64,000 bases of DNA from Calothrix sp. NIES-4105 (lineage in GTDB: Bacteria; Cyanobacteriota; Cyanobacteriia; Cyanobacteriales; Nostocaceae): the NCBI RefSeq assembly GCF_002368415.1, contig NZ_AP018290.1, forward strand, positions 5,283,614 through 5,347,613, given 5' to 3'. Made by a program: the position numbers and the translations under genes. Position 1 is the stretch's first letter. The number at the start of each line of letters is the position of its first letter. The notes beneath the pieces were generated by a model. The model was not told the DNA's origin and ran no database searches. It saw nothing but the letters and a program-made list of their open reading frames with translations. This document shows, one piece after another, positions 54,314 through 62,924 of this stretch.

Positions 54314-54341
54314 GTGAAGACGTGATATATCACGTCTCTAC
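54314..54341. repeat. 28-bp palindrome, GTAGAGACG family
   Basis: GTGAAGACG / CGTCTCTAC around TGATATATCA. It is between the convergent PIN toxin and cupin genes and may terminate both. Confidence 0.83.
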
Positions 54342-54346
54342 ACATT

Positions 54347-54688
54347 TTAATCACACAAAATTTTGTCTTCATGACTTGGTGGTTGAGATACTACTATAAA
54401 TTCAATATTTTGCTGGGACTCGTTAAATACTTGATGTGTTTGACCTGGTAGAATTTCTAAACCTTCATGCGCGCGCAACACTTGGCGCCGACCATTTACT
54501 TCTATTGTTGCTTCACCACATAAAATAAAGAAAAATTGCCGCGAGTGTTGATGATAGTGTCGCACTTCAGATGTGTTTGGCGCCATTTCCTCTTGAATAA
54601 TGCTGAGTTCAGGTTGTTTGACAAGGTGCCAACCGTGGCAGTTATTGCCCCAAAGGTAATGTTTAGCAGTATGTTTATTCTTCTTCAT
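54347..54688 (-). CDS. small cupin-domain protein
   Basis: A 113-residue single cupin. Motif 1 is H-Y-H-Q-H-S-R-Q-F-F-F-I-L-x-G-E-A near residue 45 with the metal-binding His/Gln/Glu set. Motif 2 is P-G-Q-T-H-Q-V-F-N near 85. Ligand and reaction unknown. It is 3'-most in a leftward group with YhaV and PrlF and overlaps the toxin stop by 14 bp, so it may be co-transcribed with them. Confidence 0.75.
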   Translation of the reverse strand: MKKNKHTAKHYLWGNNCHGWHLVKQPELSIIQEEMAPNTSEVRHYHQHSRQFFFILCGEATIEVNGRRQVLRAHEGLEILPGQTHQVFNESQQNIEFIVVSQPPSHEDKILCD

Positions 54689-55139
54689 CTTCTTCAAGCT
54701 CAACTTTACATTCTGCAAGCAATTTTTCTAAGTCTTCAGGAAAATCTCCATTCTTTACCTTCTTATAAAAAACTTCATAACAATCATTTTTATCCCCTTC
54801 TTTACGAGGAAACCCTAGCCATAGAATTATTATAATTTTTTGTTCATCAAATACTCTAAAAAATAAACGGTAACGTGACGGCAATCCCATTTTCTTCAAA
54901 CGGCTGTATTTTTGCAACGGTTTTTGCAAAGCAAAATGTGAAGCTAAAGGGTCTTGAGGAATTTTTTTCTTTATACCAACGTCCAATGCTTTTAACCGCT
55001 TTACATCTGGGTGTGTAATAAATTGTTCTTTCGACAACTTGCTTTTTAAATCGAGTACAAGAATTGATAAAGTTTCCCATTGTTCGTGAAACAATGGGTA
55101 AAAAAATATTTTCCAACCGTTAAAAGTAGTCGAACTCAT
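54675..55139 (-). CDS. yhaV: YhaV-family toxin
   Basis: A 154-residue ribonuclease toxin with the YhaV sequence: NGWKIFFYPLFHEQWETLSI, H-P-D-V-K-R-L-K-A-L-D, A-L-Q-K-P-L-Q-K-Y-S-R-L-K-K-M-G-L-P-S-R-Y-R-L-F-F-R-V-F and I-I-I-L-W-L-G-F-P-R-K-E-G-D-K-N-D-C-Y. The W-L-G-x-P-R-K-E-G-D-K-N-D motif is the family hallmark. It acts on translating mRNA and is neutralised by PrlF. The acidic tail overlaps the cupin start. It overlaps the antitoxin gene by 4 bp. Confidence 0.9.
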   Translation of the reverse strand: MSSTTFNGWKIFFYPLFHEQWETLSILVLDLKSKLSKEQFITHPDVKRLKALDVGIKKKIPQDPLASHFALQKPLQKYSRLKKMGLPSRYRLFFRVFDEQKIIIILWLGFPRKEGDKNDCYEVFYKKVKNGDFPEDLEKLLAECKVELEEDEEE

Positions 55140-55468
55140 TCCTCTTCATCTTCATCAATCGTTACATCAGCTAATAAATCATCCATGTAGTCGCTCATTT
55201 CTTGAGTGTAAGGAACTAGCTTTGATGGATTTTGAATAGCATCCTTCATCAAAAAGTCTAGAAATAAACTCATCATTAAACTGTCTTCTTCATCTGGTTC
55301 TGTATCTTCCGTATCTAAACGAATCAACAAAGTATTTTCTGATACAACCTCTAAATAACCAGACGCCTTTGCTAAATGTGGGAAGTCTTTGAAAAAAGCA
55401 CTTGGTAAGCGAAATCCATCTTGATTGCCAACTTTCGCATAAGTTACTCGGTAATTTTTACCTGCCAT
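55136..55468 (-). CDS. PrlF-like AbrB-fold antitoxin
   Basis: The 110-residue protein starts at ATG 55468 (MAGKNYRVTYAKVGNQDGFR), an AbrB-like start with I-R-L-x-T-E-D in the middle. Its C-terminal half is acidic with D-D-L-L-A-D-V-T-I-D-E-D-E-E-E, binding the basic YhaV. Upstream in-frame starts at 55483 and 55534 are less likely. A 20-bp perfect palindrome (55487-55506) lies just before it, a likely operator for autorepression. Confidence 0.8.
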   Translation of the reverse strand: MAGKNYRVTYAKVGNQDGFRLPSAFFKDFPHLAKASGYLEVVSENTLLIRLDTEDTEPDEEDSLMMSLFLDFLMKDAIQNPSKLVPYTQEMSDYMDDLLADVTIDEDEEE

Positions 55469-55486
55469 ACCCAATGATACCATTAA

Positions 55487-55506
55487 GTTATAACAATTGT
55501 TATAAC
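55487..55506. promoter_or_regulatory. 20-bp perfect palindrome, likely antitoxin operator
   Basis: GTTATAACAATTGTTATAAC is its own reverse complement. It lies 18 bp upstream of the start at 55468 (3 bp from the alternative start at 55483). Position and symmetry fit binding of the AbrB-like antitoxin. Confidence 0.65.
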
Positions 55507-55589
55507 ATATTGAATTTGTAATGTGCAGTAGCAAACGTTAATTTTTATGTGCTTCTAAATTCTGATGTTTTAGCATTAAGCAGTTTAGG

Positions 55590-55931
55590 TTATGGCAGTA
55601 GTTGGAATTTGACTTTTCCTGTAGAGAGCATAGTGTAACCAGCGCTAACTGCAAATAATGATAGTGCAAAGGAAATTAATGATATGGGAGTTAGAAAAAT
55701 TGTGCCGCTTGCAATGGCGTCGGTGGCGCCACCAGCAATAAACAACCAGCCGTATTTACGATATTGTCGCGCGTAAGTTAAAGCCCATACTCCAGATATA
55801 GTAAGAAGTATTACGGGTAAGCTTTGAATTAAGTGTCCAGATAAAATTACACTGCCTGCTAATACTTTAATGCCTATAAGCATAAGTGCTAGTCCTGGAA
55901 TTCTAATTATAAGTCTCATATATATTGCCAC
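55590..55931 (-). CDS. small membrane protein, unknown
   Basis: A 113-residue protein with three or four hydrophobic helices: IPGLALMLIGIKVLAGSVIL, VILLTISGVWALTYARQYRK, W-L-F-I-A-G-G-A-T-D-A-I-A-S and F-A-L-S-L-F-A-V-S-A-G. No signal peptide. It is rich in Gly and Ala in the helices. I do not recognise the family. It is transcribed alone in the leftward direction. Confidence 0.55.
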   Translation of the reverse strand: MAIYMRLIIRIPGLALMLIGIKVLAGSVILSGHLIQSLPVILLTISGVWALTYARQYRKYGWLFIAGGATDAIASGTIFLTPISLISFALSLFAVSAGYTMLSTGKVKFQLLP

Positions 55932-55970
55932 TGTGGTTTAACAATGAAACTTATGTCTGATTTTATGGGA

Positions 55971-56100
55971 TTATGCAGTTACTCTTTCTTTCTTCTTTTC
56001 TTTGTGTCCTTTGTGCCTTTGTGGTTTAATATACAAATATCTTTTTTATGAATGATGTTGGGTTCCGTTGCGCTCCACCCAACCTACGATAGGCATCCTA
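55971..56100. repeat. CACAAAGG-type and TTGGGTT-type repeats
   Basis: TTCTTTCTTCTTTTCTTTGT with TCCTTTGTG units is at 55984-56030. GTTGGGTTCCGTTGCGC with CCCAACCTAC is at 56052-56088, an inverted form of the repeat near 29930. Confidence 0.6.
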
Positions 56101-56152
56101 AACCGCCATTCATCTAGAATATTTGTAGTAAATTTTCACACTCTTATATCTA

Positions 56153-57415
56153 ATGCCAAACCCTTACTACGTTGGTGGCCCTGTTCCTTTAGAGTACTTT
56201 TTTGGACGCGCGTCAGAAATTACAACAGCGTTTGACCAAATTTCCAAACGCGCGCATTTAGCTATATATGGCAGTCCTGGTATGGGAAAATCTTCTTTGC
56301 TGAAATACCTAGCGGCGCCTGAAATTTGGCGTCTTCGAGGAAGAGATATTTCAAAAGTATTTATTGTATCCCTTAGCTGTGCTGGTATTAGTCCTTTCAC
56401 TCCTTCAAAATTTTGGCGTGAAATACTTAGCCGTTTATACGATGATGCTTCGGAAGCTTTCCAAAGTGATATTCAAAGCATATTAGACGAGGAAACGGTA
56501 GAAAAAGGTGATTTGCGCCGTATTCTCCGAAAAATTGGACAACAAAATAAGTTTTTGCTGCTGCTACTCGATGACTATGATGTGGCGCTGCGTACTAATG
56601 AGCAGTACACTGAAGTTGAAATGCTAACGTTTTTGAGCGAGTTTCGTGACTTGGCTGTTCATAGCAACGAAGGTAGATATCTATCAACAGTTGTTACTAC
56701 TTTCCGGCGCCTAAATGAACTTGGTCCAACCATCACACCCGGTGGTTCCCCGTGGTACAACCATTATTTATTTCGACTGCTACGACCATTAACGACTGAC
56801 GAAGTTAGCACTCAGCTTTTTGTTAATATATCAGGTTTATTTAGAGTAGGTGTTTTAAAGATTATTGATGGACACCCAGCTTTACTGCAAAATGCTGGTT
56901 ATTTGCTGTATGAAACGCTGGAAGCAGGACAAACTCCTAATATTGATGTGTTTACACGAGACTTTGAGAGCGCTACCGAACAGTATTTTCGAGACACGTG
57001 GAGGTTTTCGACTGAAGAAGAGCAAATTTTGCTAATGTTAATTGCACTTGGTAATTTGCAAGGTCGCTTGAATAGAAATACTCGCTATGGTTTGGGTGAT
57101 GTTGATTTAGTTTTTAGTCAACGCAACCGAGAACTTGTTGACTTGGAAGAACGAGGTGTTATTTTACACGCAGTTAGTGAGGGTAAAATTGTTTATAGTT
57201 TTGCTTCGTCGATGATGGAGTGGTGGGTAATTCAAGAGATTCAAAATAGTAACGAAGAAAAGCTTTTAGCGCGCGAGAGAGTTTTCCATAATTTGATGAG
57301 TCGCGAACAGGCAGGAAAGGTACAACAAGCTATTCGCTGGCTATGGCAAAATCGTGATATTGTTAAAACTACAGTTTTTGCTATTATTCGCCAATTTTTC
57401 GGCGCCCCCGTATAA
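56153..57415 (+). CDS. AAA ATPase (AAA_16/ORC-like), first of a two-gene operon
   Basis: The 420-residue ATPase starts NPYYVGGPVPLEYFFGRASE. Walker A is I-Y-G-S-P-G-M-G-K-S-S-L-L (about 39-50) and Walker B F-L-L-L-L-L-D-D-Y-D-V near 140. A winged-helix C-terminal region follows, with R-N-R-E-L-V-D-L-E-E-R-G-V-I. The N-terminal F-F-G-R-x-x-E motif is that of STAND/AAA_16 ATPases. Role unknown; probably signalling or conflict-related. The second ATPase follows 41 bp after the stop. Confidence 0.78.
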   Translation: MPNPYYVGGPVPLEYFFGRASEITTAFDQISKRAHLAIYGSPGMGKSSLLKYLAAPEIWRLRGRDISKVFIVSLSCAGISPFTPSKFWREILSRLYDDASEAFQSDIQSILDEETVEKGDLRRILRKIGQQNKFLLLLLDDYDVALRTNEQYTEVEMLTFLSEFRDLAVHSNEGRYLSTVVTTFRRLNELGPTITPGGSPWYNHYLFRLLRPLTTDEVSTQLFVNISGLFRVGVLKIIDGHPALLQNAGYLLYETLEAGQTPNIDVFTRDFESATEQYFRDTWRFSTEEEQILLMLIALGNLQGRLNRNTRYGLGDVDLVFSQRNRELVDLEERGVILHAVSEGKIVYSFASSMMEWWVIQEIQNSNEEKLLARERVFHNLMSREQAGKVQQAIRWLWQNRDIVKTTVFAIIRQFFGAPV

Positions 57416-57455
57416 TTATAAGTCCGGTTAAAATGGAAGTGGGGAGGTATTGCTA

Positions 57456-60302
57456 ATGGTATTCTCTGCAACACAGTACTCAGATCGATGGGAAGAAAAT
57501 CCTTACATTATTGGGCGCCCAATTTATGAACCGGAGTTATTTTTTGGACGGGAAGAACTATTTCAATTTATTAAGGATAATTTAAATCAAAGAGTGCAGG
57601 TTATTTTACTGCATGGTCAGCGGCGAATTGGCAAGTCTTCTGTCTTATCTCAGATTCCGAATTTTGTTGTTTTAGAAGACTTCGTTTTTGTGCCTTTATC
57701 TTTAGAAGGTAAAAGCCGAAAATCCTTGTATGAAGTTTTGTATGAGTTAAGCGAAGATATTTTTGATTACTTTGATTTTTCAAAACAACAAGTACAATTA
57801 CCTCAAAAAACGGCTTTTCAAGAAAATAACTTAATATTTTTTGAGGAATTTTTACCTCAAGTTTATCAAGCGCTAGGTAATAAAAACTTAGTACTGTTAC
57901 TTGATGAGTTTGATGTTTTGGGTGACTCTAACTCAGATTCAGCGATTACTCATTTTTTCCCTTTCTTGTTGTCAATGATTGCTCGACAACAGCAGCTTTA
58001 TATTATCCCTGTAGTGGGACGGCGCCTAGATGATATGCCGAATTTACTAAGTTTGTTTCGACAGGCGCCAACTCAAGAAATTGGGATGCTCGATAAAATT
58101 AGTGCAGAACGGTTAATTAGTAAACCTGCTCTTGATGTATTAGTTTACGATTCTGATGCTATCGACGCTATTTTAGAATTATCAGCAGGACATCCTTATT
58201 TTACCCAAGTGGTGTGTTTTGCGCTGTTTACCTATGCTAGAGAAAAAAAGCAACCCCATATTACGCGCGCGGATGTATATAACATTATTGACCAAGCAAT
58301 CGAAATTGGCGAAGCCGGATTAACATGGTTTAGAGATGGACTACCAATACCTGAACGAGTCATTTTCTCCACGGTTGCCGAACTTCAGCAGGAAAAGTCT
58401 AAATTATCTATAACTCAAGGTACACCGTTAGCGTTACTGCAAAAACATGGAGTTATAGCTACCGAAGCATTACACAAAGCTGAAACTCGTTTACTCGAAT
58501 GGAATTTTTTAACCAGTTTACATGCAGTAATGCTGCAAGCTAGTAGTTATAAAGTCACTATCGAGTTAGTTCGACGCTGGTTTATTAAGCGTTGTCCACT
58601 GCGTCGTGAGATATGGGAACTTGAAAAAATTGATGAATCACTTGTTAGTTCTATATACGAACAAGCTATCAAAGTACGAATAAGTGAAAAATATCAAGCG
58701 ATTAAATTATATGAGCAGGTTTTAGCGATAAATCCTAATCACTTTCATGCACTGTTTGACTTAGCTGAGTTATATTTTGATATTGGGGATTATTCTCAAG
58801 CTGTAGAGCTTTACACTAGAGCTAATAAAATAGACCCCGTTCGTAATCAAGAAGCATTCGAGCGAGCGACTCAGTATTACATTAATCAAAAAACAGAATT
58901 TAGTGTATACCGTGGCACGACTAATATTCTTCTAAATCTGGATGATACTCGTGAAAGTATTGCTCAGAGAGAAATTGACAGATTTTATCAAGCTTTTAAT
59001 CCAAGTAAACCCTTAGTTTTATCGAACGCTTTAGATAAAAAATATTACATTGATTTTGCACCAGTGCGAGGCGGCAAAATTGTAGAATCTTTGGGGCGAA
59101 CGATTACGCGAATATCTCCAGAGGCGCCGACATGTCAATTATTTACAGGTCATATCGGCTCTGGAAAGTCAACTGAGTTATTGCGTCTCAAAGCTGAGTT
59201 GGAGCAGCAAAATTTTCACGTAGTTTATTTTGAATCTAGCCATGTCCTTGATATGGTAGATGTTGATTTAATAGATATCCTGCTTGCTATCGTCGAACAA
59301 GTTGGCGAAAGTCTCAAAACTATTAACATTCGTTTTCAATCTACGTATTTTAACAAGCTACTTGGAGAAATTAACACTTTCCTACAAACACCTCTTGACT
59401 TAAAACTAGAAGGAGAGTTATCGCTTGGCGCTGCTAAAGCTACCGCTAAAACAAAACAAAACCAAAACCGAAGACACCAACTGCGTGATTATCTTGAACC
59501 ACGTACCGATATTATTCTCCACTTAATAAATCAAGAACTTACAAACGTAAACAACGAGTTAAAAGCAAAAGGGAAAAAAGGACTCGTCGTCCTGATCGAT
59601 AATCTTGACCGTGTAGATATTCATACTTTGCCCTCTGGACGTTCGCTGCCAGAACATATATTTATCGACCACAGTGAGGAATTACGTCACATCAATTGTC
59701 ATATTGTATACACAGTACCAATGTCTCTGGTTCTATCGAACGAAAATGCTTTACTACAGAACCGTTTAGGGGGAGGTGTGGCGCCGCGAGTATTGTCTGT
59801 AATACCAGTGCGGCAAAGAAATGGACAAATAAACTGTGCAGGACTTGCAATGATGCGACAGATGGTACTAGCACGAGCATTTCCCGATGTAAGTCCAGTT
59901 GAGAGATTAAAGTTAATCAAACAACTATTTGACTCCCAAGAAACCCTTGATCGGTTGTGTTTGATGAGTGGAGGTCATATTAAAGATTTACTTGGACTCG
60001 TATTTGAATGCTTACGCGAGCAAGACCCACCGTTTGAGCGCGATACAGTAGAAGCCGTAATTCGACGATACCGCGATTTTCGAGCAAATCCAATAGACTC
60101 CCGCGAATGGGATTTGATATTTCAAGTTTTAGAAAAGCAACATATTAAAGACGATATCGAATATCAAACCCTACTAAATACTCTATTCATCTTCGAGTAC
60201 CGGGATGCGGATGGCTCCTGGTTTGTTATTAACCCTCTATTAGCAGAAACAAAGCAATTTCAATCTTGGTTAGAGAATAAAACCAAGTCAATTCAGCAAT
60301 AA
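57456..60302 (+). CDS. two-P-loop STAND-like ATPase with TPR
   Basis: 948 residues with two NTPase modules. The first: F-F-G-R-E-E-L-F-Q-F-I, Walker A L-H-G-Q-R-R-I-G-K-S-S (52-62) and Walker B LVLLLDEFDVLGDS. TPR-like repeats follow near 405-470 (KLYEQVLAINPNHFHALFDL). The second: Walker A F-T-G-H-I-G-S-G-K-S-T-E-L-L near 565 and Walker B LVVLIDNLDRVDI near 705. This could be a double ATPase sensor that acts with the preceding AAA protein. ATG 57456 is chosen with GGGGAGG upstream. It is one of the longest proteins in the window. Confidence 0.8.
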   Translation: MVFSATQYSDRWEENPYIIGRPIYEPELFFGREELFQFIKDNLNQRVQVILLHGQRRIGKSSVLSQIPNFVVLEDFVFVPLSLEGKSRKSLYEVLYELSEDIFDYFDFSKQQVQLPQKTAFQENNLIFFEEFLPQVYQALGNKNLVLLLDEFDVLGDSNSDSAITHFFPFLLSMIARQQQLYIIPVVGRRLDDMPNLLSLFRQAPTQEIGMLDKISAERLISKPALDVLVYDSDAIDAILELSAGHPYFTQVVCFALFTYAREKKQPHITRADVYNIIDQAIEIGEAGLTWFRDGLPIPERVIFSTVAELQQEKSKLSITQGTPLALLQKHGVIATEALHKAETRLLEWNFLTSLHAVMLQASSYKVTIELVRRWFIKRCPLRREIWELEKIDESLVSSIYEQAIKVRISEKYQAIKLYEQVLAINPNHFHALFDLAELYFDIGDYSQAVELYTRANKIDPVRNQEAFERATQYYINQKTEFSVYRGTTNILLNLDDTRESIAQREIDRFYQAFNPSKPLVLSNALDKKYYIDFAPVRGGKIVESLGRTITRISPEAPTCQLFTGHIGSGKSTELLRLKAELEQQNFHVVYFESSHVLDMVDVDLIDILLAIVEQVGESLKTINIRFQSTYFNKLLGEINTFLQTPLDLKLEGELSLGAAKATAKTKQNQNRRHQLRDYLEPRTDIILHLINQELTNVNNELKAKGKKGLVVLIDNLDRVDIHTLPSGRSLPEHIFIDHSEELRHINCHIVYTVPMSLVLSNENALLQNRLGGGVAPRVLSVIPVRQRNGQINCAGLAMMRQMVLARAFPDVSPVERLKLIKQLFDSQETLDRLCLMSGGHIKDLLGLVFECLREQDPPFERDTVEAVIRRYRDFRANPIDSREWDLIFQVLEKQHIKDDIEYQTLLNTLFIFEYRDADGSWFVINPLLAETKQFQSWLENKTKSIQQ

Positions 60303-60613
60303 TAAGCATAATTATAATCTTTCTTAGGGCTGATTATATGATCCCCTAGACTTATTTAAATTCTTGTCAGCTTCACTTCCACAGTTAGAGGTATATGTTG
60401 GCACGGGTTGTTAGTTTATTAATGTGATTGATTTAATTAGTGTATTTAATTTTGCATTAAATGCATTTTGAATGTGTTTTTCAAATGTCTGTTAATTAGC
60501 CCTCATAGAAAAATTTACCCTGCAATTATTAACTTTCAGTTTGCATTTCTGATTTAGGTGTGTAATTATCTTTAATTTTTCGTAGTTGTATTTACTTAAA
60601 AGGAGAAGTCACA
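60303..60613. other. intergenic region
   Basis: 311 bp of AT-rich sequence; it should hold the promoter of the next gene. AGGAGA at 60601-60606 is the ribosome-binding site for GTG 60614. No other feature was seen. Confidence 0.5.
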
Positions 60614-61636
60614 GTGAGTAATAAATCTAACAATTCACGTAATCCCATAAAATTGTTTGGCGCCATCGTTGGTGGAATGCTAATAGGTCTACCTTCAATA
60701 TCGGTAGCACAAGCACAACAAACACCAGTCAATCAAGCTAGCTCAAGAGTCAATCCTTGCCCAAGCATTTTTTACGAAGAACCTCACAATAACCAAGTAA
60801 TGGTTCCACAAGGATGTAGACCAAATGCCTATACAACCCGGATGAATGCTCAAGGAATGCCCATGTCTAACTCTTCAGTGGCGCCTACTCCTGAACAAAC
60901 ACGCTTAGGTGTCGGTGGTGAATCACCTAATAAATCACCTAATAATAGTTCATATAATACTCAACAAAACTATAACGGCACAAATCAATCAATGACGCAA
61001 GGCGCCGTTTCATCCTCACAACCATTGAACTATCCAAACCGTGGCATCCCAAACAGCCAAATTGATAGTACAACTGGCAACCGCGTAAATGGTCCTGCGG
61101 GTGGCTACACTAATTTAAGACAGTCTCAACAAAACCAAAGCTATAACCAATCATCTACAATGCAGTCGCAAGACAGCAGTACCTATTCTTCTTCAAATCA
61201 AGGTATTCCTAATAGTCAAATCAATAGTAGTACAGGTAACCGAGTAAATGGACCTGCGGGTGGTTATACAAATTTAAGAAATCAAGATACACAAAGTAAT
61301 TTGGGTGGTCGATATCAGAATGCAGTTGCAGCAGTAACTCCTACCGCTGGTCGTATAACTGTTCGTTTGATTAATAAAACAAATGCACCAATTACATTCC
61401 AAGCTGTTGGAGATACACAAGTACGTACCCTAGCTGGACGTTCAGAAATAGCACTGCAAGGTTTAAAAGTTCCTACAACAGTTACTTTCTATCGTAACGA
61501 CCGTGGGTTATTGATGGTAACACCAAGAAGTTCTGAGTCTGGAGTATTGGAAGTCAGTATGCAGGAAACGACTGATTTCGCTATGGACAGAACCGCACTG
61601 CGAATTGAAAATAACGGTTCTGTCTACCTAAATTAG
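60614..61636 (+). CDS. secreted low-complexity protein with two 27-residue repeats
   Basis: The 340-residue protein starts at GTG 60614 with a clear ribosome site. A signal peptide (KLFGAIVGGMLIGLPSISVA, cut near A-Q-A) is followed by a Gln/Asn/Ser-rich region with two 27-residue repeats of G-I-P-N-S-Q-I-x-S-x-T-G-N-R-V-N-G-P-A-G-G-Y-T-N-L-R (about 144-170 and 195-222). The C-terminal 100 residues (VRLINKTNAPITFQAVG...) look like a compact beta domain. It is probably periplasmic or envelope-linked; no family was recognised. Confidence 0.65.
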   Translation: MSNKSNNSRNPIKLFGAIVGGMLIGLPSISVAQAQQTPVNQASSRVNPCPSIFYEEPHNNQVMVPQGCRPNAYTTRMNAQGMPMSNSSVAPTPEQTRLGVGGESPNKSPNNSSYNTQQNYNGTNQSMTQGAVSSSQPLNYPNRGIPNSQIDSTTGNRVNGPAGGYTNLRQSQQNQSYNQSSTMQSQDSSTYSSSNQGIPNSQINSSTGNRVNGPAGGYTNLRNQDTQSNLGGRYQNAVAAVTPTAGRITVRLINKTNAPITFQAVGDTQVRTLAGRSEIALQGLKVPTTVTFYRNDRGLLMVTPRSSESGVLEVSMQETTDFAMDRTALRIENNGSVYLN

Positions 61637-61790
61637 TAGAAAGTAGAAAGTGCTGAGTGCTGAGTACAGAAACGATTAATCCCTGCGGGAAAACCTCCGG
61701 TTTACGTGTCTGTACAAGTTAAGAGTTATTACTCAGCATTCAGCATTCAACACTCAGCACTCAGCACTCAGCACTCAGCACTCATTACTT
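61637..61790. repeat. heptanucleotide repeats AGTGCTG / CAGCACT
   Basis: AGTGCTG-type units occur at 61648-61662, and four tandem CAGCACT units at about 61755-61783. They lie between convergent genes. This is the third cluster of this repeat in the window. Confidence 0.85.
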
Positions 61791-62843
61791 TTTGAGTATT
61801 CGCGTTAGCCTATCAACTAAATAAACCTCTTTTTTATTATCTTCGAGGGTGCGTGATAACACTATTGCCCGTTCATAGAAATTACGTGCGGTTTGATATT
61901 TACCTTGCTGTTCGTAAAACTGAGCATAAGACTCGAAGGTTCTAAGCTGCTCTCCTAAGTTCTGTTGTTCTTTTGCCAGTTCTAAACGCTGTGCTAGCAA
62001 GTCAAACGCGCGCTCGTTACGTCCAACCGAGGTATGCGCTAAAACTAGTCCATCGATAGCGCGATATTCGTTTACGCGGTTTCTGGTCATTTTCGCCAAC
62101 CGTAAAGCATAGCCAAACGTGCCAATGGTGTTTTGGTAATCTCCAATCGCAAGGTATGCTTCACCCAAGTTATTGTATGTGTTTGCTTCAGCAATTGGGT
62201 CACGAGTTTGACGACGATATGTTAAAGCATTTTCGTAAAGTTTTATAGCTTTGTTGTAATCACCAAGTCGCGCGGTTGCTAAACCAAGATTACTCAACGA
62301 TAAACCCTGTGCTTCAATTTCATTAATGCTATTCGCAATACTAACGGCTTCTGTAAATGCTTCTAAAGCTGGCGCCGTTTCTCCTTGTTGTAACAACAAA
62401 CTACCAATATTATTTAAACCAAAAACTTGACCCCGAAGGTCTTTAGTATCTCGCGCAACTGCAAGACGGCGCCGTGCTGCATCTTCTGCTTCTTTAAAAC
62501 GTCCTAGCTGAATATATGCTTGACTAAGTAAATCAAAAGCTAAACCCTCTGCTTTCAAATCATTCTTGAAGTGGTAAAGCTCTAACGCTTTTAGTAATGA
62601 GTCAACAGCCTTAGATGGTGCCTGTTGTTGAAGTTGCTGTTTGGCTATACGCAGCAAACTGTCAGCGTCGTCACGTATCTCAGGCATTACTCGCAACTGT
62701 CTTGGATAGTGAAGTTGTTGGGTTATATCAGCCGCGTTCGCAGCAAATGGTACAAAGACACTTGTTAAAAAAAGTATGTAGATATGATGCCGAAGCTTAA
62801 TTGTTCGCCTGCTCGGAAATAAAGATGCTGGTGTTTTACTCAT
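61785..62843 (-). CDS. TPR-repeat protein, exported
   Basis: 352 residues. A signal peptide (IYILFLTSVFVPFAANAAD) is followed by TPR units: L-L-K-A-L-E-L-Y-H-F-K-N-D, D-L-L-S-Q-A-Y-I-Q-L-G-R-F-K-E-A, G-L-N-N-I-G-S-L-L-L-Q-Q-G, A-N-T-Y-N-N-L-G-E-A-Y-L-A-I-G-D-Y and more, about seven. It is a scaffold for protein-protein contacts, located in the periplasm or envelope. It is similar to a group of cyanobacterial TPR proteins. It sits alone in a leftward direction, convergent to the secreted protein. Confidence 0.78.
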   Translation of the reverse strand: MSKTPASLFPSRRTIKLRHHIYILFLTSVFVPFAANAADITQQLHYPRQLRVMPEIRDDADSLLRIAKQQLQQQAPSKAVDSLLKALELYHFKNDLKAEGLAFDLLSQAYIQLGRFKEAEDAARRRLAVARDTKDLRGQVFGLNNIGSLLLQQGETAPALEAFTEAVSIANSINEIEAQGLSLSNLGLATARLGDYNKAIKLYENALTYRRQTRDPIAEANTYNNLGEAYLAIGDYQNTIGTFGYALRLAKMTRNRVNEYRAIDGLVLAHTSVGRNERAFDLLAQRLELAKEQQNLGEQLRTFESYAQFYEQQGKYQTARNFYERAIVLSRTLEDNKKEVYLVDRLTRILKK

Positions 62844-62924
62844 AAAAGGCTTCCCGCAGTCGGGTTTAAGTAAAAGAATTTACAAACTAATTATTTTGAA
62901 AAAATAACACCAATAATAGTGTAA

